A program made the position numbers and the translations under genes. A stretch of 64,000 bases of DNA from Tetranychus cinnabarinus (Eukaryota > Arthropoda > Arachnida > Trombidiformes > Tetranychidae). Positions 1-14,632 of the stretch are shown here, piece after piece; the first letter of the stretch is position 1, and the number at the start of each line of letters is the position of its first letter. The notes beneath the pieces were generated by a model. That model made no database searches and was not told where the DNA came from. It worked only from the letters and a program-made list of their open reading frames with translations. Where the stretch lies: the NCBI GenBank assembly GCA_022266195.1, contig WHVY01000008.1, forward strand, positions 2,480,001-2,544,000, read 5' to 3'.

Positions 1-3000
1 TTCAGACTTTGGCTTCATATTTCAGAATAAAATTTTCTCTCATTTCTGCTCAATTCCCAGAATTCCTGAATAAAAAGCCATGTATAGACTCGATTCAACA
101 TTGGAAATGACTTTTGCTTTGGTATTGATGATAGCATTAAAAGCATTTCCATCGACTGTTTCATTGCTTTCAATCAGTGAAGAAATATTTGGATTGAGAT
201 TTGCCAAATTCACCTTTTACTTTGACTTTAATCCATTGTAGTCTATAGATTATATTGGATGAAGTGAATAAAGAAGTGTTAACAGGGAAGCTAATTGGAT
301 GAGAAGTAAATTGTTGCTCATCTCTTAATCAACAACAGATCAATAATAATCACCATCAACAGTAAATATGTGTATAAAATGTGTTATAACCTGATCTTGA
401 TCTTAACTTGAGCCGACAATTGAGATTTTTTTATCCTTTAAATTTCTTCAAGTGCAACCATTGTTGGCCTTTTTGGTGTTATTTTTGGGTAACAAACAAA
501 ATAAGGCAAGAAATTAAGAAGCCAATCATAAAGTAGCTTTTCAACGGTGATCAGTCAATTGATTCATATTAACTTTTTGCTTACACGTTAATAGGAATAG
601 AGTAGCAAATAATGATGATAATGAACGTGGGATTGATGATTGATGAAGTTGGCAACAAAAACAATGAAATACAGACAGAGATGATGAAAAGAGTAACTTC
701 AATTGGCTTTCCCACAACATTGGCCCATCAAGAGTAAAATTTATATAAAAATGTATTTATTGCTCATGCTTTTCATGTTCCCTTCATTTTTCACCTTCAC
801 TCTACTAATATTAAATTATAATATCAAAATATTTATCAACAGCTTTTGCAACTTCACTTCTCTGTATGAAAACGTATCAAAATCACTGGCAGCTCATCCC
901 AACTCTGTAAATCAACATCAATTTGATATTACAAGACAAGCAACTGACTCGACTCTAAACATCTCTTTTAATCGCACATTAAAGTGAACCTGATTTGATC
1001 CTAATCAATATTTCATTGCAGGTTGAACCAACCATTCAAAGTCAAGGATATTTTCAATTGATATTTTCAAATTGGTAAACCCTAACAATTTCACTCAATT
1101 TGGTTACTTTTATAAAATATTTGCGTTTAGTTGAGAAAAGTTGATTGAGCAAAAACTTACTTCAGTTCATTTCACATGAATATTTGCAACATAAATCATC
1201 AAGTTTATGTTCATTCCATATTTACGGAGGTTGGAATAAAAATGATCAGATTTGATGACCGGACAAAATTGAATCATTGTGAATACAGAAATGTGAAAAG
1301 ATGAAAATTTTGGCATAAAACTGAACGAGTCTGGAGATCTCAAGATTATATCATTTAGTTAGTGATAGTTGAATATAGTTTCATGTTATATCTGAAAACT
1401 ACCGTATGATAAGCTCGAGAGAATGTTAGTTTTATGAACTCGCTAGACATGTTATCAAGTATCATAATGAGTATCATCAAATCAGACGAATCAAGTAATC
1501 AATCAGCTTTAGAAAAGAGAGAAATTGCAAATTTTTTGGCTTCATTCAGTTCCTTACTCCAGCATATATTGTATCAATCTTTGATTGCAATCGAGTTTCA
1601 ACTCTCAGAGTTGTAAAACTGTGAAAACTTGATAAGATTTGATGAAGTGATTCAGTCTTTCTAATAAGCTCTTAATCACTTAAAGCAATCGGCTTATTTT
1701 GCATAATTACTGTGACAAAAAGCAGCTTTTTAACCGATGACAACCAGACTAAGAGTCGGTCCGTTACTTACCTTTAAGAGTTTCTTGATATTAAAAAATA
1801 TTTCAAGGAAAATTGATAAACATGAGATTTCCTTATTTACTATTTACAATGATGATGTCTTCAATGGTGTAAGTTGATTTGATTGCAATAGAATTGCAAT
1901 TTCAAACTTTTATAATGTTTCAAATATTTATTCATTCCCCAACTGAATAGATTGAACTTTTTACTAGTTTACTCGCTCGGCTTTTAACCAGAGTCAATCA
2001 AATAGCACAATGATTTACCCTTAAAGTATCACAGATTCATTGATTAAAGTACTGATTGATTGAGCAAACACTCAATTTGTTCAGTTGTTGCTTACAATTA
2101 AACATTACCTTCTCTGGTCCATTAATGGTTAGTTTTGGTGAAATACATTTGGCTCTTCCCTTTGTTATTAAAGGTGAAGACAAATAAGAATAGGCAAACG
2201 GGAAAAAAAGTTAAGCTTTGATGGATAAGCTACGATCATTAATCACCTTTGATTAAGAAGGCGAGAAGTAAAACGTGATAGATCAATCCATCAATCGTCA
2301 CCTTTTCTTGTTCAACAAAAGCAAACTTAAAAGTGAATCAACTTTTCAACATAAAATTCATTCAATGAAAACTCATGATGATCATGATGATCAACTTTGA
2401 AGCGACAATACAGAGTGTAAAAGATGATGAACAAGGAGGAGGAAGAAGATGAGAGTAAAGATGAAGACCTTTGAAAGTTGTCTATCAATACATCAACCAA
2501 TAATCGCATTTACCTGGTGAAAAAAAACTAATAACAATAACAATGGCTTCTGTGATAATACTAATAAAGTTGTAACTCAAATGTTAATCAAAGTTTAATC
2601 TTGATTAAAGGTGAAAAATTCATTGGAACCAAATTACGATTAACTTAATCAATCATAAACTAATTGTGTTCCTCAGCCAGCATTTGATTTTTACCTTTCA
2701 AGAGCAACATTTGAAAAAAAACAGGATTTCATTTCATTTGATTACAACAAACAATTAGACAATTGATTTGATTGATTTTAACCTTAAATTGCAAACTGTT
2801 CAATTGAGTTTGTCAATCAATCGTCAAACTTGTATTAATTCATAAATGACAAGGAAGCAAACTTAATATTGACCAAGGAATGTTAATACAGAGAAATGAA
2901 GTTTAATCAAAAAAAAACTGTTAATATTTTGATGTGTATTCAATGGTCAAGATGAGGTTACAGATGAAGTTACAGTTGATGATATAGATGATGATACAGA

Positions 3001-4082
3001 TGATGAAGGTGATGTTGTTGTTGATGATTACGGCCAAGGAAAACAACGAAATGTGTATTGCATGTAAACTGTAATCAAGTAAACAAGTTTACAGAAAAAG
3101 TAAAAGAAGAAAGATTTTTAGTGTTGGATGAAAAGATGAAAATGATGGTCAAAAAGAGAGAAGCCCTTGGGCAAGAGTATCATCATCTTGATCATCATTA
3201 AAGGTAAGATAAAATAGCTGTGATAGCTTACCTTTAAACTATGAAAAGGTGTGAAAAAAAGGGCTTAATTGGAAGAGTGAATGTAATGGAAAAAAGGTAA
3301 CAAGAAAAAAAATGTAACCAGAGTTTTCACACTAAACCAATCAACCTCACAGACAGGTCAGGCGAAGAAGATTTGAAAACAATTTTCTCCTTAGGTAATG
3401 AAGATAATGATGAGGACGATAGATGATGAAACCAAAAGTTACAAACCTATGGATGAGCCAAGTTCAAGACTATATTTCATTGGAAAAGGCGTCAAGATTA
3501 GCTTACACTTTTGAAGACAACAGCAAGGTAAATGAGGGAACAACATCAAGATGGATTAGCACCTTTACACTCAGACTGTCTCACCATGATACCTACATGG
3601 TAGTTGTCGGTTACAAAAGAGTCGAAATGTGCTTCTGCTAAACTTACCTCAAGAAGAGAAGAAGAAGAAAAAAACGTTCAAACATTAATTTTGCTCTTGA
3701 AGCCAAAAGCCAGGTAAACGTAACTATGACCATGAACAAACCTCTAATCCTGATTAATTTGCTTGATACTCAATCAAATTTATATTTAACTTTTTTTCTT
3801 CTTCTCTTCTCTTCTACTTCATTTGCCTTACCTTTTCCACATTGATTTACCTTTATTTCAACCAATATCATTGGGAAATTAAAGTTAGTTAATTTTCATC
3901 TTCCCTCATCCTCATCATAATCAAACTCATCATTTTCATCTTTACTTAGGACCAAACGGAACGTGTAACTCAATGGAAACAAGATTTAAAGACTTTTCAA
4001 TTAAAATTGATTTTCCCTTTTCTCACCACAATTAATACTTAAATAATCAACATTTTGTTTTATCCGTCAAAGTACATTATAA

Positions 4083-4104
4083 ACACACACACACACACAC
4101 ACAC
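4083..4104. repeat. CA dinucleotide microsatellite
   Basis: An uninterrupted AC repeat of about 11 units in AT-rich intergenic DNA. It is a simple-sequence repeat, likely length-polymorphic between individuals. Confidence 0.95.
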
Positions 4105-4273
4105 ATTCAACCAACCCAACCAATCAAATAATAACAAATTGAAAAGAAGATCAACTCTTAAAGAGGATTAAACTGATGATGGTTATTAGCTGATCATCAT
4201 TATCACCATCATTACTGATGTTCATTAGGATCAACTTTTATCATTACCATTCATCATGAAACAATCTTTTTGT

Positions 4274-4298
4274 TTCTTCTTCTTCTTCTTCTTCTTCT
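4274..4298. repeat. TTC triplet microsatellite
   Basis: A run of about eight TTC units in non-coding DNA. It is one of several pure pyrimidine or purine triplet tracts in the region upstream of FoxB. Confidence 0.95.
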
Positions 4299-7200
4299 AT
4301 TCAAATCACCTTTACATATCACAAAGATCATCTTAAAATTTCATTTTAATCTGATTGTTGGGTGTTAAATGTTTGATAAATCAAAGATTCAAGTTTAGTT
4401 GATTCAAGATTTTGGCCGATTTTTGAGTCTCAAATGTTTTCTTCCCAAATTGAAATGATAAACATTATCAATTGATAACATGAGCAACCTAAATAGCTGT
4501 TATTACAGGTTAATATTATTATATCAGCCCAGTTGATTTGTTAACTTATAACTGGTTTTTGATTGTTATTATTGATTGTTGAACGCTTACCAACTTTTTT
4601 CTTTCCTCTTCTCACTTCTTCTCCTAATTATAAGGTAACAATAATACAAGAATTGAGACTGAATTGTGTTCCTCAATCTCGCATAACCAATAATAATGTG
4701 ATATTAATAATAGCTGATCAGCCGACTAATTCAATTGTGTTCATTATTGAATAAAGTAAGATTGACAGTTGAACCGTTTTTACGCAAAAGATACGGCAAA
4801 AGAGTTCAATTAACTTATTGATCAACATTATTAAACATTAACCATTTCTTGTTGATTCAAATCAAGGTTTAATCATGGTTACAAGCCGACTTAACTTGAG
4901 ACTAACATCTTTAACAACTAACAAAAAAGGTGCTTCAAGGGGCAAGTCAAGAATACAAATGTTGATCTATTTTTTCAATGGATTTCAATTTAAGGATCAA
5001 TTAGAGGATTAAATTTGATCATCCGTTCACTCTTGGCACAATCTTTAACTTTTCATAATTGTTTAACACAAAATCGACAAAAATCTATTCAATTCTAATT
5101 TTTACTGTTTTGCTTTTGTTCAATAAAGTTAGTACAAAGTATCTGATGCTTTTGTCGAGAAATAAAACAGTTTTATATTCAATTTTTAATGGTTCACACT
5201 CGTTCAGTGAATTATATTGCGACTGATGTCATCTTGGGTCCACTTGAAAGGGCTTAACTGAAACAGTCAAGTAAAAGGTTTTTCACTTCTGACAGACTTT
5301 GAAATCTTGGTCAACATTTTTTCATATCCAACCAAAAACGACCAAAAAACAAACGATTATTTTTAGCAGTTTTTTGGCTGAAATTCAGTGAAGATTATAT
5401 ATGCCGATATGTCTTTCTTTCATAAGTTTTCATTGGTTTCTATTAGTTTTCACCTAATCGGATATTTTTGGCTCAACCTATATCAACTGATCTTTTCAAT
5501 CGCACTTATCAACTTAAAAATCAGTGACATTGAGAAAGAAAATTCATGTTCTTGCAATTTTCTATCAAAAATGGCAGTTCGATATCAGTAAATTAGTGTT
5601 AATATCAGTTTCTCGAAATGCTTTTGCAGGATTGACTTATTCAAAAATATATTATCATTATATTGTATTTCAGAGTCATTTAATTTTCCCTCATCAAATA
5701 AGTGATAATTTTTGTCCCGAAAATCTTTTAATTTTTTATCGATTAAACATGAAAATAAATCAACAATCAACTTTAGCCACTTGAAGCGACTGTTAACGTC
5801 AACCAGTATCAAATGGTCAAATCGTATGAGTTTTTAACCAACACTGCCCAAGTCAACTAAAACTCGTAAATAAATGCATTAGGAACGCTTCCAAATAAAA
5901 TTAAAATGAAACCCATTTTTCAACCAATTCATATGTGCAATGGAATGTAATTAAACTGAATGAGCGTGTCAACATTTTTACAAACTATGGCAACTGTCAC
6001 TTTCCATTGGCTACAAAATGACTTTAAAGGTCTAATCTTGACCTTTATTGTAAAAGAAATTTTTGAGAAAAAAAGACTAAAAGTTGATCCAAAAATTACT
6101 GAAAGACGGCTGATCCAATAATTGGTCGTAAGATGAGCTGAAGTACCATTAAGGTTAAAGATTAGATTCTTTGTTGAATAACTCGAGTCAATTTCATTAT
6201 TATTATATCATATTTTAGCTTTTGTTGTTGCTGTTAAAGATGATTAGACGATCAGACAATGTTAGGCATTTTGTTTGGTTGTTATTACACTTTGAACAAA
6301 ATAACAACAAGCAAAATGATAATAATAATATTATTATTTTCATTGAATGGAGTTACAAGTTAAAGCCTCTAATATATTAAAATCCTCAGCAGGAAATAAT
6401 ATTCCCTGTTGAGTTTAACTTTACTTTTCAATGAATAACTTTACCTGTCAATTGCTCCGTACATCGTCTTAACACCTTAACAACATAAAAGATAATATAT
6501 TAACAGCAACAATGAAATGGCCAAAGTAGCCAGATAAAGAGCAACAATTGAAACACTAATTTCAAATGGAATCATTTCAATCACAATTTAAAAGTAAACC
6601 TCAATTAACAGGATTCATTAATGAGCAGTTAATTGATGTTAGCCTATCAGTTTCCTAATGAGCCACAATTGAATTAAAAGTTTGATCAAATCTTTATTTT
6701 AGTTTCCACTTTTTTATCACCTTTTTGCGATTCATTAACTTTACTTGTTGGCTTTGTTTAAATTCATTGATCATCACAACAGGAGATTCAACATTGAATA
6801 AACCATTTACATGAACTTGATTAACATGATTTAATCAACAATGAAACTCACGATTTGGTTTAACAAAAGACAACAAAAGGTATAAAATGATATGAAAAGT
6901 GTTGCCAAAATGAGATTAGGTGAAAATTTATTTCAATTGCCTCTGAATCTCAATTGTATTCAAAAACATTATCATTACAATCATCATCATGTTTTGCACG
7001 CGTTTGCCGACTTTGAAACTTTTTCCTCTTTTTTTTGTGGATTGAAAAATTAAATAATTTCATATAATAATAAATCTCAATAATTCATCATTGAAAATGG
7101 TTCATTGAAAAGAAAGGCATTTTAAGGTTAAATCATGATGACTTTAACCATAAAATGAAAAAACTGTTGAAAACCTTTTTTTCCGTATTTCCTTCAGGTT

Positions 7201-7457
7201 ATTCATGAGACATTATCTCATGTATTTCATGGTTTCGACTATTTTCAGTTGTTTTGATTATTCAATTGCTGTCACCAGAGCATAAATTGACATGCAAATA
7301 CAATTGGAATCACACAAAATAACAATCTCATTGGATCAACGCAAGAATGTGATAAAGGAAATGTCGCTGTTGATTAGCAAAAATAGCAAATAATTTGGCG
7401 ACAATTAACACCATTTGATGGTTAATTAACAGTATCATTAGACAGTGTTTCAAAATT

Positions 7458-7498
7458 AGAAGTTGCAATTTTCTCGATTCAAGAAACTTGCAACTTCT
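7458..7498. repeat. Compact perfect-arm hairpin
   Basis: The 11-base arm AGAAGTTGCAA at 7458-7468 is exactly complementary to TTGCAACTTCT at 7488-7498. The inner bases TTTTCT and AGAAAC add about five more pairs with one mismatch, leaving a loop of about seven bases. At 41 nt it is shorter than a usual animal pre-miRNA hairpin and I recognise no known miRNA seed. Function unknown. Confidence 0.6.
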
Positions 7499-9889
7499 TA
7501 TAGATTGCAACTTGACTTTACTTCAAGTTTTGGTCTTCTGTCCATTCATCTGATTCAATCAATTGACTTGTTATTGACCATCAATTGTCATTGAAACTCT
7601 AAACTTATTACATTATTATTTACAAGTTATTAAGTTTTACTTTTTTTTGCCTCTTTTCTTCCCATTTTGCGCTTCTTTTTGTTTTCACTTTCATTTTGTT
7701 TCTGACTTTTACTTTGACTCTTCATCTGACAATTTATCAAACTAAACTTGAAAATAATTGAAGCTTACATTGGACGCTTTTGTTATGAGCACTGATTTGT
7801 TGTGAACAACAACAACAAAAAGAGGTAAACTTGCTGTGAATATGTTCATGGGTTCGTAAGGGAAAAAGAAAACAAAATCTTTTGTTTAGCATTTGTCAGC
7901 CCAATCATTACAACGAAAATGCACAGAAGAAGAAAAAAAAATATCAAAAAATGTAAAAATAAAGGCAATTCATTTCTCACTTTTTATCATGCTTGGTTGA
8001 ACCCATTGTTAACCTGGTAAAGGTGTAAAAAGCTTTTGTTGATTTGGACAGACATTTATGTAGTTGATACAGGAACTGGTATGAGAAACGCAAAAATTTA
8101 AATGATATTACTTTACATGAAAGACAAAAGCAAAACAAAGACAAACAATTATTGAAAGCTATTTTAGTCAACATTAATAGCAACTTTCACCTGATCATTT
8201 CAACAAATTTCAATCATTTATCCGCTGTAAGCCAATTCCTTCAAGAATCAACATTTCATGGAAAAACAACATTTAGATAAAAACATTAAATGCACGACTT
8301 TTTTGTTTGATTACGGAAAAACTGATTTTTCTAGAAAAGAACATGAATTTCAATGTTTCCGATTCCATTCAGTTTTATCAATTTTACTTTTCTCTTTAAT
8401 AGTTGCACAGGAAGAAGTAAAAGCTAAAAAACTTTCAAAACTCTATCCGATTTCAGGAAATCTTTTCGTGAAATAAGTGATCTTAGAGATCGAACTAAGT
8501 CGAACGTTGAAAATATCAAAATGTTTAGAAATTTTTCTTAAAATTATTTCACTTGAAGAGTCAGTAAAAGGTAAAACAAGCGAATTTTGAAGCGTAAGTT
8601 TTCTTTCGTCTTTCGGGTCTTTTCAAAACTCAACCCGATCAGCACCAAATTTTAGCCAAAATTTTAAGCCATATAAGCTATCGGCTAAACAGACGTTCAT
8701 TGAAAATATCAAAATTAGAAATTTGTTTTTCGCTTTTTGCAAATCTACAAATCTTGGAGTTTCGAAGTCAAATATTGAATTTTTTGTAAAATTCTTGTTC
8801 TTTGATCATATGACAATGCTTATAACTCATAAAACTGATTTTATTTAGAAAAGCAATCAATTTAACTGAAAACTTGTTCTTGTGTAAATGTTTGAAAATT
8901 ATTTCCATTGAACTTGAGAAATCATTGGAAATTAGGATTTTTGAACAAAAGCGCAAAGTTGGGAATTTTGTAGCTCTTGTCAGTTGAAGTATCTAATTGA
9001 TTATTCAGTGTTTGATTGAAATAGTCAAATGAAAAGGCAAACATTAAGCTCTAAAATTTAATCAATTTGAAATCAATTGATTAAATAAACTGAATAACCT
9101 TGCATCTTTGATGTAAATGCCTATGAAACTGGGAATTGGCGTTAATCAGTTTAAATAGTTTACTAATTCAATTGAAATGAATGATAAAATTCAATATTAT
9201 TAATAATAATGATTGATGTTTATCTTCACAGTTTGGTAATTTGAGATCTCTTTAGTTAATCTTTTATAATTGGAACACACAAATTGAGTTAAACCAGTAA
9301 AAGCGTTAAAACAAAACAACAACATCAGTTTCTGCTTCCAATTTTAGGGTGTCATTAATTAATCTCAAGTTAATTAACGTCTAGGTAGAAACAAGTTGAG
9401 TCTTGAAGTTGATTAAAATTATTCAAAGAAGGTGAATAGAATGAGATTATTCTTGATTACCTTCAAGAATAATATTAATGACGATAAGTACAATGAATAA
9501 TTCATTTAATGTCGAACAGAGAAAAAAAAGAACAAAAAGTTAAAGTAACCATCAATTGCTTCACACAAGATAATTAATAACGGTGTTGTTATCAAAATTA
9601 GAATCACAATTTGCTCAGTTAACTTCATTCTCCAACACGAATCCTGAAAATGCAATCAATGTAAGGAGACATTGAAAAGAAACCCATCAATGTAAAAATC
9701 CATTTTAAACAAAAAATCGAAAAATTTTATCAAAAATTGAGTTTTCAAACTATTCCGATAATTCACTTCAAGCTGAAATGCTTATCGATAAATCATTGAT
9801 TTCATACAAAAAAGATCTTCATTTCATGCAAAAATTTCTTCAATTGAATTTCAATAGCAAAAAATAAACTCGAAAAAATGAAAATTTTT

Positions 9890-10390
9890 CAACTTGAGAG
9901 CGCAAAGTTTTACTCGCTGCTGAAGACGCTGACGATCCTGATAAAGAACTCAGCTTCAAGCTTAAAAACTTGCATGAGTTTTGAATCTCAAAAATCTGAG
10001 AATTCTATGGTTGGAATGGTTCCAGTTAAACAATTTTCCAGATAAACTTTAATATTAAACAGAGAAAAAGAATTGAGAAAAATTCTGAAAAATTATCACT
10101 TTTTGATCGGACAGCTTTGTGATTTTTGGAAGCGAATGAAGTTTCAAGATTTTCAATATTTGTTGACAAAAATGATGAAGATTCTGACAAGAAAGCCAGC
10201 TTCGAGTTTTAAACTTTACTGAGCTTCGAATCTCAAAAATCTAAATATTGATTCGAATGGTTTGATGAAAAATTGGTTTGATTGCTTCGACATTTGTTTC
10301 CATTTTTCAATTAAATTGTTGGATATTGAAATTATTTTTATGATTCGGAAGCGAAGGAAATTTGGCGCTTTCAAGAGCAATATTTATCCT
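9890..10390. repeat. Degenerate direct repeat, unit about 245 bp
   Basis: The 15-mer GAATCTCAAAAATCT occurs at 9983-9997 and again at 10228-10242, 245 bases apart. Flanking blocks agree in order but not exactly: a GA-rich 'gatgaagattctgacaag'-like stretch before it, a 'cagcttcaagctt / cagcttcgagttt' block, then 'attcgaatggtt'-like sequence after it. A 'ggaagcga(a)' block near 10129 recurs near 10342. This looks like an old, diverged tandem duplication of non-coding DNA. I cannot assign it to a known element. Confidence 0.5.
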
Positions 10391-13249
10391 GTTAATTAGA
10401 CAGTTAATAATTGAAAATTGATGAGCGCAAGAGGAAACTGAATAACAATAATATTGGTTAAGGAAACTGGGAATAGTCAATAAATGTTTGCGCTTCCATA
10501 CAAGAAGTCAAATCTATTGTGATAACAAAAGATGTGTTGAAGATGATGATGATAACAATAATAAGTACAATAATGAAGCTAATAAAGAGGCTGCAAACAA
10601 AGGATGACATGAAAGCAGAATACTTGAAATTGATAAAAGTAGGCAAAAGAAGGCAAAACAGGGTGAAGTGGCAAAAGTAAAAAAAAAAGTTTGAATATAA
10701 AAAGCAAGATAAAGAGATGATGATAATGATGATGAGAATTTATTTTGTGGATAAAAAAATATTGTGTCATAATATTGAGTCAAATGATATTAGAGACTTG
10801 AAAAGGTTCAACATTTAGATATGCTACATTTGGCCTTACAGGGAGTTGACTTGGAGTTTATGTAAAATGCGCATCAAAAAAAAGTCTGAAGTCACTCATA
10901 ACTAATGTATTATGTGGTTTTGTGGCCTTTTTGTGTTGTTGCTCAGCGCTTTTGTAGTTGACTTTTTTATGCTTTAAACAGAGTCCAGTGTTGAGTACTT
11001 AACAGATCGTATGTTTTTTATTATTTATATCATTTCTTGATATTGTCATAATGTGATTATCTATTACTTCCTTTCAGTTTTACAAGAAGAAGAAGAAGCA
11101 ATCTTTTCCTCTTTTTTTTCATCTTCTCCTGTTTATTGTGAATAATGCAACGCAAATCACAATCTTATTCAACTTTCTCATTGTTATACAACTCATCATT
11201 ATCTTCATCTTTTCAATTGTTATCTATATGAGAACAAGTCAAGAGATGAACATTTTTTGAATCTCAGTTTTTTCATCGCCTTTTCCTCTTTACTTCAAAT
11301 ATCAGCATAATTTGCAAAATAATCGATACCAAGAATGGAATGACAATTTTTTCTATTCGTAATTTTGCATGAAATGTTGAGTTACCTTTAAGCTGAGATT
11401 TTCATCTGAGATCTATCTCAGGTCATCCGAATTGATTTCAATGATTAGTGGTCATTTCATTCGACTTAACTAACAGTAGATTCGTCGTCTTTTGTTTCGC
11501 GAATGAAGAGAACGTTCGGAAACGCCATTTATTGTCTATTGGTACACATGGATCAATGAGATGAGCAATGATATGGGCCCATTGAGATGAGCCTTGTTGT
11601 TTCATTTTGTTTTGTCCTTAACATGTAGGAACATTGATTTTTGATTTTGTTTCTCTGATTTGTTTTGAATTTGCCAATCGAAACATTTTGAGACAATTAA
11701 ATATTCATAAAACCTAATTGTTCGATGATGAAAAGATTGATTTCTATTCGGATGACTTGGACAATATTCTTGTCAATATCCTTCAATTAAGCTCTATTAA
11801 CCAATTCGCAGCTATTTTATTCAGGTTTAGGTTTTCAAGACACACAGATCGAGATATGATGAACACAAGTAATTGAACTTATTCAGAGTAGATTTCGTTC
11901 AGAAGCTAATGAAGAAGAGTTGAGAGATGATGAGATGAGAGACTTGAAATCAATTAACAATGTCCGATCCCAATAAGGAAAGAGATGAATCTTATTTATT
12001 GATCTACTTGACCAGTATTTATATTAAGCAAAAAGGAAATGAAAATATTAAACCAAAAAGGATTGACATTGAATTGCATGTGAATAAAGTTAATTGGAGA
12101 GTCGACCCTTACTTGCATCTTGTAATAACGAAGAAAAATCTGGAAAATTTTTAAAAATAAATTCTATTCAGATACAGAATTCTAGAGATATTCAACTTAA
12201 TTTGTGAATGAATTGAAATACAATAACAATGATTTATCAAGTTACCTTTGAGTTTAGCTTTTCATCAAACTTTCAACTTGCATCTTGAAATAAACGAATC
12301 ATGAAAATCTGTAAATTTGTTCAAATGAAGTTCAACTTTCAGCTTTTCAGTGAAAATTTGTGGATGAATTGAAATGCAAACTGAAAGCACAATAGAAATG
12401 AGTTAACATTGTGATACACAGTAATTGATAAACTAAACTTTTCATGGGAACATCAACAAAAGAATCTTATAGTGTCATCTTTATCTTGCCTTCTTGATCA
12501 TCATTAGATAATTATCATGTTGCCAAAAAAAACATGAAGATGTTGATTAGGAAGAGAAGGGAAGGTTTAAAAAGATGAACAAGATTGGAAGAGAGGAAGT
12601 AAAAGGAAGAGCAAAAGCATCAATATTACAGTTTACAGTTGAATTAACTGAGTTACAATTCAATCCCTTACGATGAGTTATTATATGAATATAAGCTAAC
12701 CAAGCATAGCACCTACAGACATCAAATAACAACAACAATGATAATGATGATGAAGATGATGAGCCGAGATGAAACAAGAGATGAACAAGTGAAACCAAAG
12801 CAGAAAAAAGGAGGAGAATCATCATCCTTCCCATCATGAGAATGATATTTATTTTGAGTTGAAAAACAAAGGCCAACAAAAAAGGTTGTGAATAGACAAA
12901 AATTGCAATGAAAAAAGTTGACCAAATTTAAATAATTTTCATTGATCAAAAAAAATTTAAAAGGTTAAAAAAAGTGATTCAAGTTGAAATTGTTTATCAT
13001 AAAATATCATGAGAAAAGAATGCAAAAATGAATCAACAAAAACAATGAGTAAAAATTGAAGTGAGAAATGAAGAGTAAAATTTACAAGATGAAAGTTAAT
13101 TTACATAAAACAAAACTAAAGGCTGCCAAGAAACGCACCCAAAAAGAGTGGAATGATGAAAAAAAATATTATAAGCTATGATGATAATGGAAGAATCAAG
13201 TTAACCAAGCGTTAAATTAATAGTCAATTTGATTCAGTCAAATTGTGAA

Positions 13250-13298
13250 GGCGTTGTTACCCTTGTTGGTCATGTTTAAGGTAACCTAAGACAACGCC
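13250..13298. repeat. Imperfect inverted repeat (hairpin)
   Basis: GGCGTTGT at 13250-13257 pairs with ACAACGCC at 13291-13298. The inner TTACCCTT (13257-13264) pairs with AAGGTAA (13278-13284) with one bulge. The outer arm is unusually GC-rich for this AT-rich desert. Function unknown; it may be a remnant of a small transposon or a structured RNA. Confidence 0.5.
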
Positions 13299-13953
13299 AT
13301 CAGCAAGATCAAACATTAAACGTTGAAACCAATGTAACCTCAATGTTTATACATAATAATAATACTGTTGGTAATGATAAAGGTTACTCCAAGCGAAACC
13401 CATGATTTTTGATAATACAATCGCGTAATTTATCCTATTAATAACAAGTATGGAACAAGATGAAAGGCAAGAAGAAGATGAAGAAGATGAAATTTTGTTC
13501 ACCTTTTTATATTCAAGAGAAGCTAGAGTTTCGTTTTTTTTGTCATATCGTTAAACAAGTAAACATGGCAATTTATTTGCTCATTACATTTTTGCACACT
13601 TTGTTAACATTGACAGTTACAAGGCTTGCGGTTGTTGCTAATAAAACGTTCATAAAACGCCAACCTTGTTTTTGTATTCAAATTAGCCTAGGCAAGTCAA
13701 GAGTGACCAAACCGTGAAGATTGTGGCTAATCAAGGAGTCAGAGCAAAAAATACATAAATAATAAGCATATTAATGGCACTAAGAGAGGTTGAAAATGCA
13801 AAGTAAAATGAATGGTAAAGATGGTTGTAAAAATGAATGTAAAAAAAAGATGAATGTAAAAAGTTTAAAGCTGTATTTGGTTCATAACATTATTTTTAAA
13901 GTAACGAAAAGCCATTTTGTGTCCATTTCACCATGCTAAATCACGATTTCTTA

Positions 13954-13977
13954 GAAAAGAAGAAGAAGAAGAAGAAA
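13954..13977. repeat. GAA triplet microsatellite
   Basis: A short run of GAA/AAG units in intergenic DNA, of the same motif family as the tracts at 4274, 14320, 14608 and 15756. Confidence 0.85.
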
Positions 13978-14319
13978 CCGTTTCATTCACAGGTAAGGAA
14001 TGTTTTCTCAATCACTATCAATATCATGAAAAAGCAAATTGATAGGTTAAAGTAAAGAGAGAAAAAAAAGAAGCAGAAAAATGCCCTTTTTTCAATGAGA
14101 TCGCCTTTGAAAGCGCAAGAAAAACAAGTAAAACATTCCTTTAAACTCTATTCAATTTTACTCGTGAGTTGAATACATGTTTGTTATAAACAGACACAAT
14201 GGATTACACAAAAAAACATTAGTTTTTACCTCAAAAAAAACTGAAGCAACTACATAGACTGAACGAAGTGTGTATCATGTTCAAATGTGTATAAATGTTG
14301 GTGTGAAGAGGGAAGAGCC

Positions 14320-14354
14320 AAAGAAGAAGAAGAAGAAGAAGAAGAGAAGAAGAA
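14320..14354. repeat. AAG triplet microsatellite, interrupted
   Basis: About ten AAG/GAA units with one GAG interruption. The lysine-rich open frame across it is a by-product of the repeat, not a gene. Confidence 0.9.
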
Positions 14355-14607
14355 ATTGGAAGAAAAAAAAGAAAAATTTGGTTACTAATAAGCGTGGATC
14401 CTTATATATACATTTACATGTAATTCAATGTTATCTACATTTCAAGTATAATAATCTAGAGCAAAGGTCGGCAAAAGGCTAAGGCCTCAGGGGGTTTCAA
14501 GTTAACCTTTGCAAGATGTTTTGCATTGTGAATTGCCTCTTTTTTACACCTTTATTCTTTAAACAGTCACTCTTCTTCATCATCTTCATCATCATTCTCA
14601 TCATCAT

Positions 14608-14632
14608 TTCTTCTTCTTCTTCTTCTTCTTCC
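14608..14632. repeat. TTC triplet microsatellite
   Basis: A run of TTC units immediately after a CATCATCATT-type stretch. Its serine/phenylalanine-rich frames are repeat translations. Confidence 0.9.

Noticed and set aside
703..987. 94-residue plus-strand frame
   Set aside because: It starts at a non-ATG codon, has no homology signature and shows AT-rich composition like its surroundings.
10458..12949. Overlapping minus-strand frames rich in Ser/Ile/Leu
   Set aside because: They are translations of GAT/GAA triplet repeats in two or three frames at once, which is typical of non-coding repeats.
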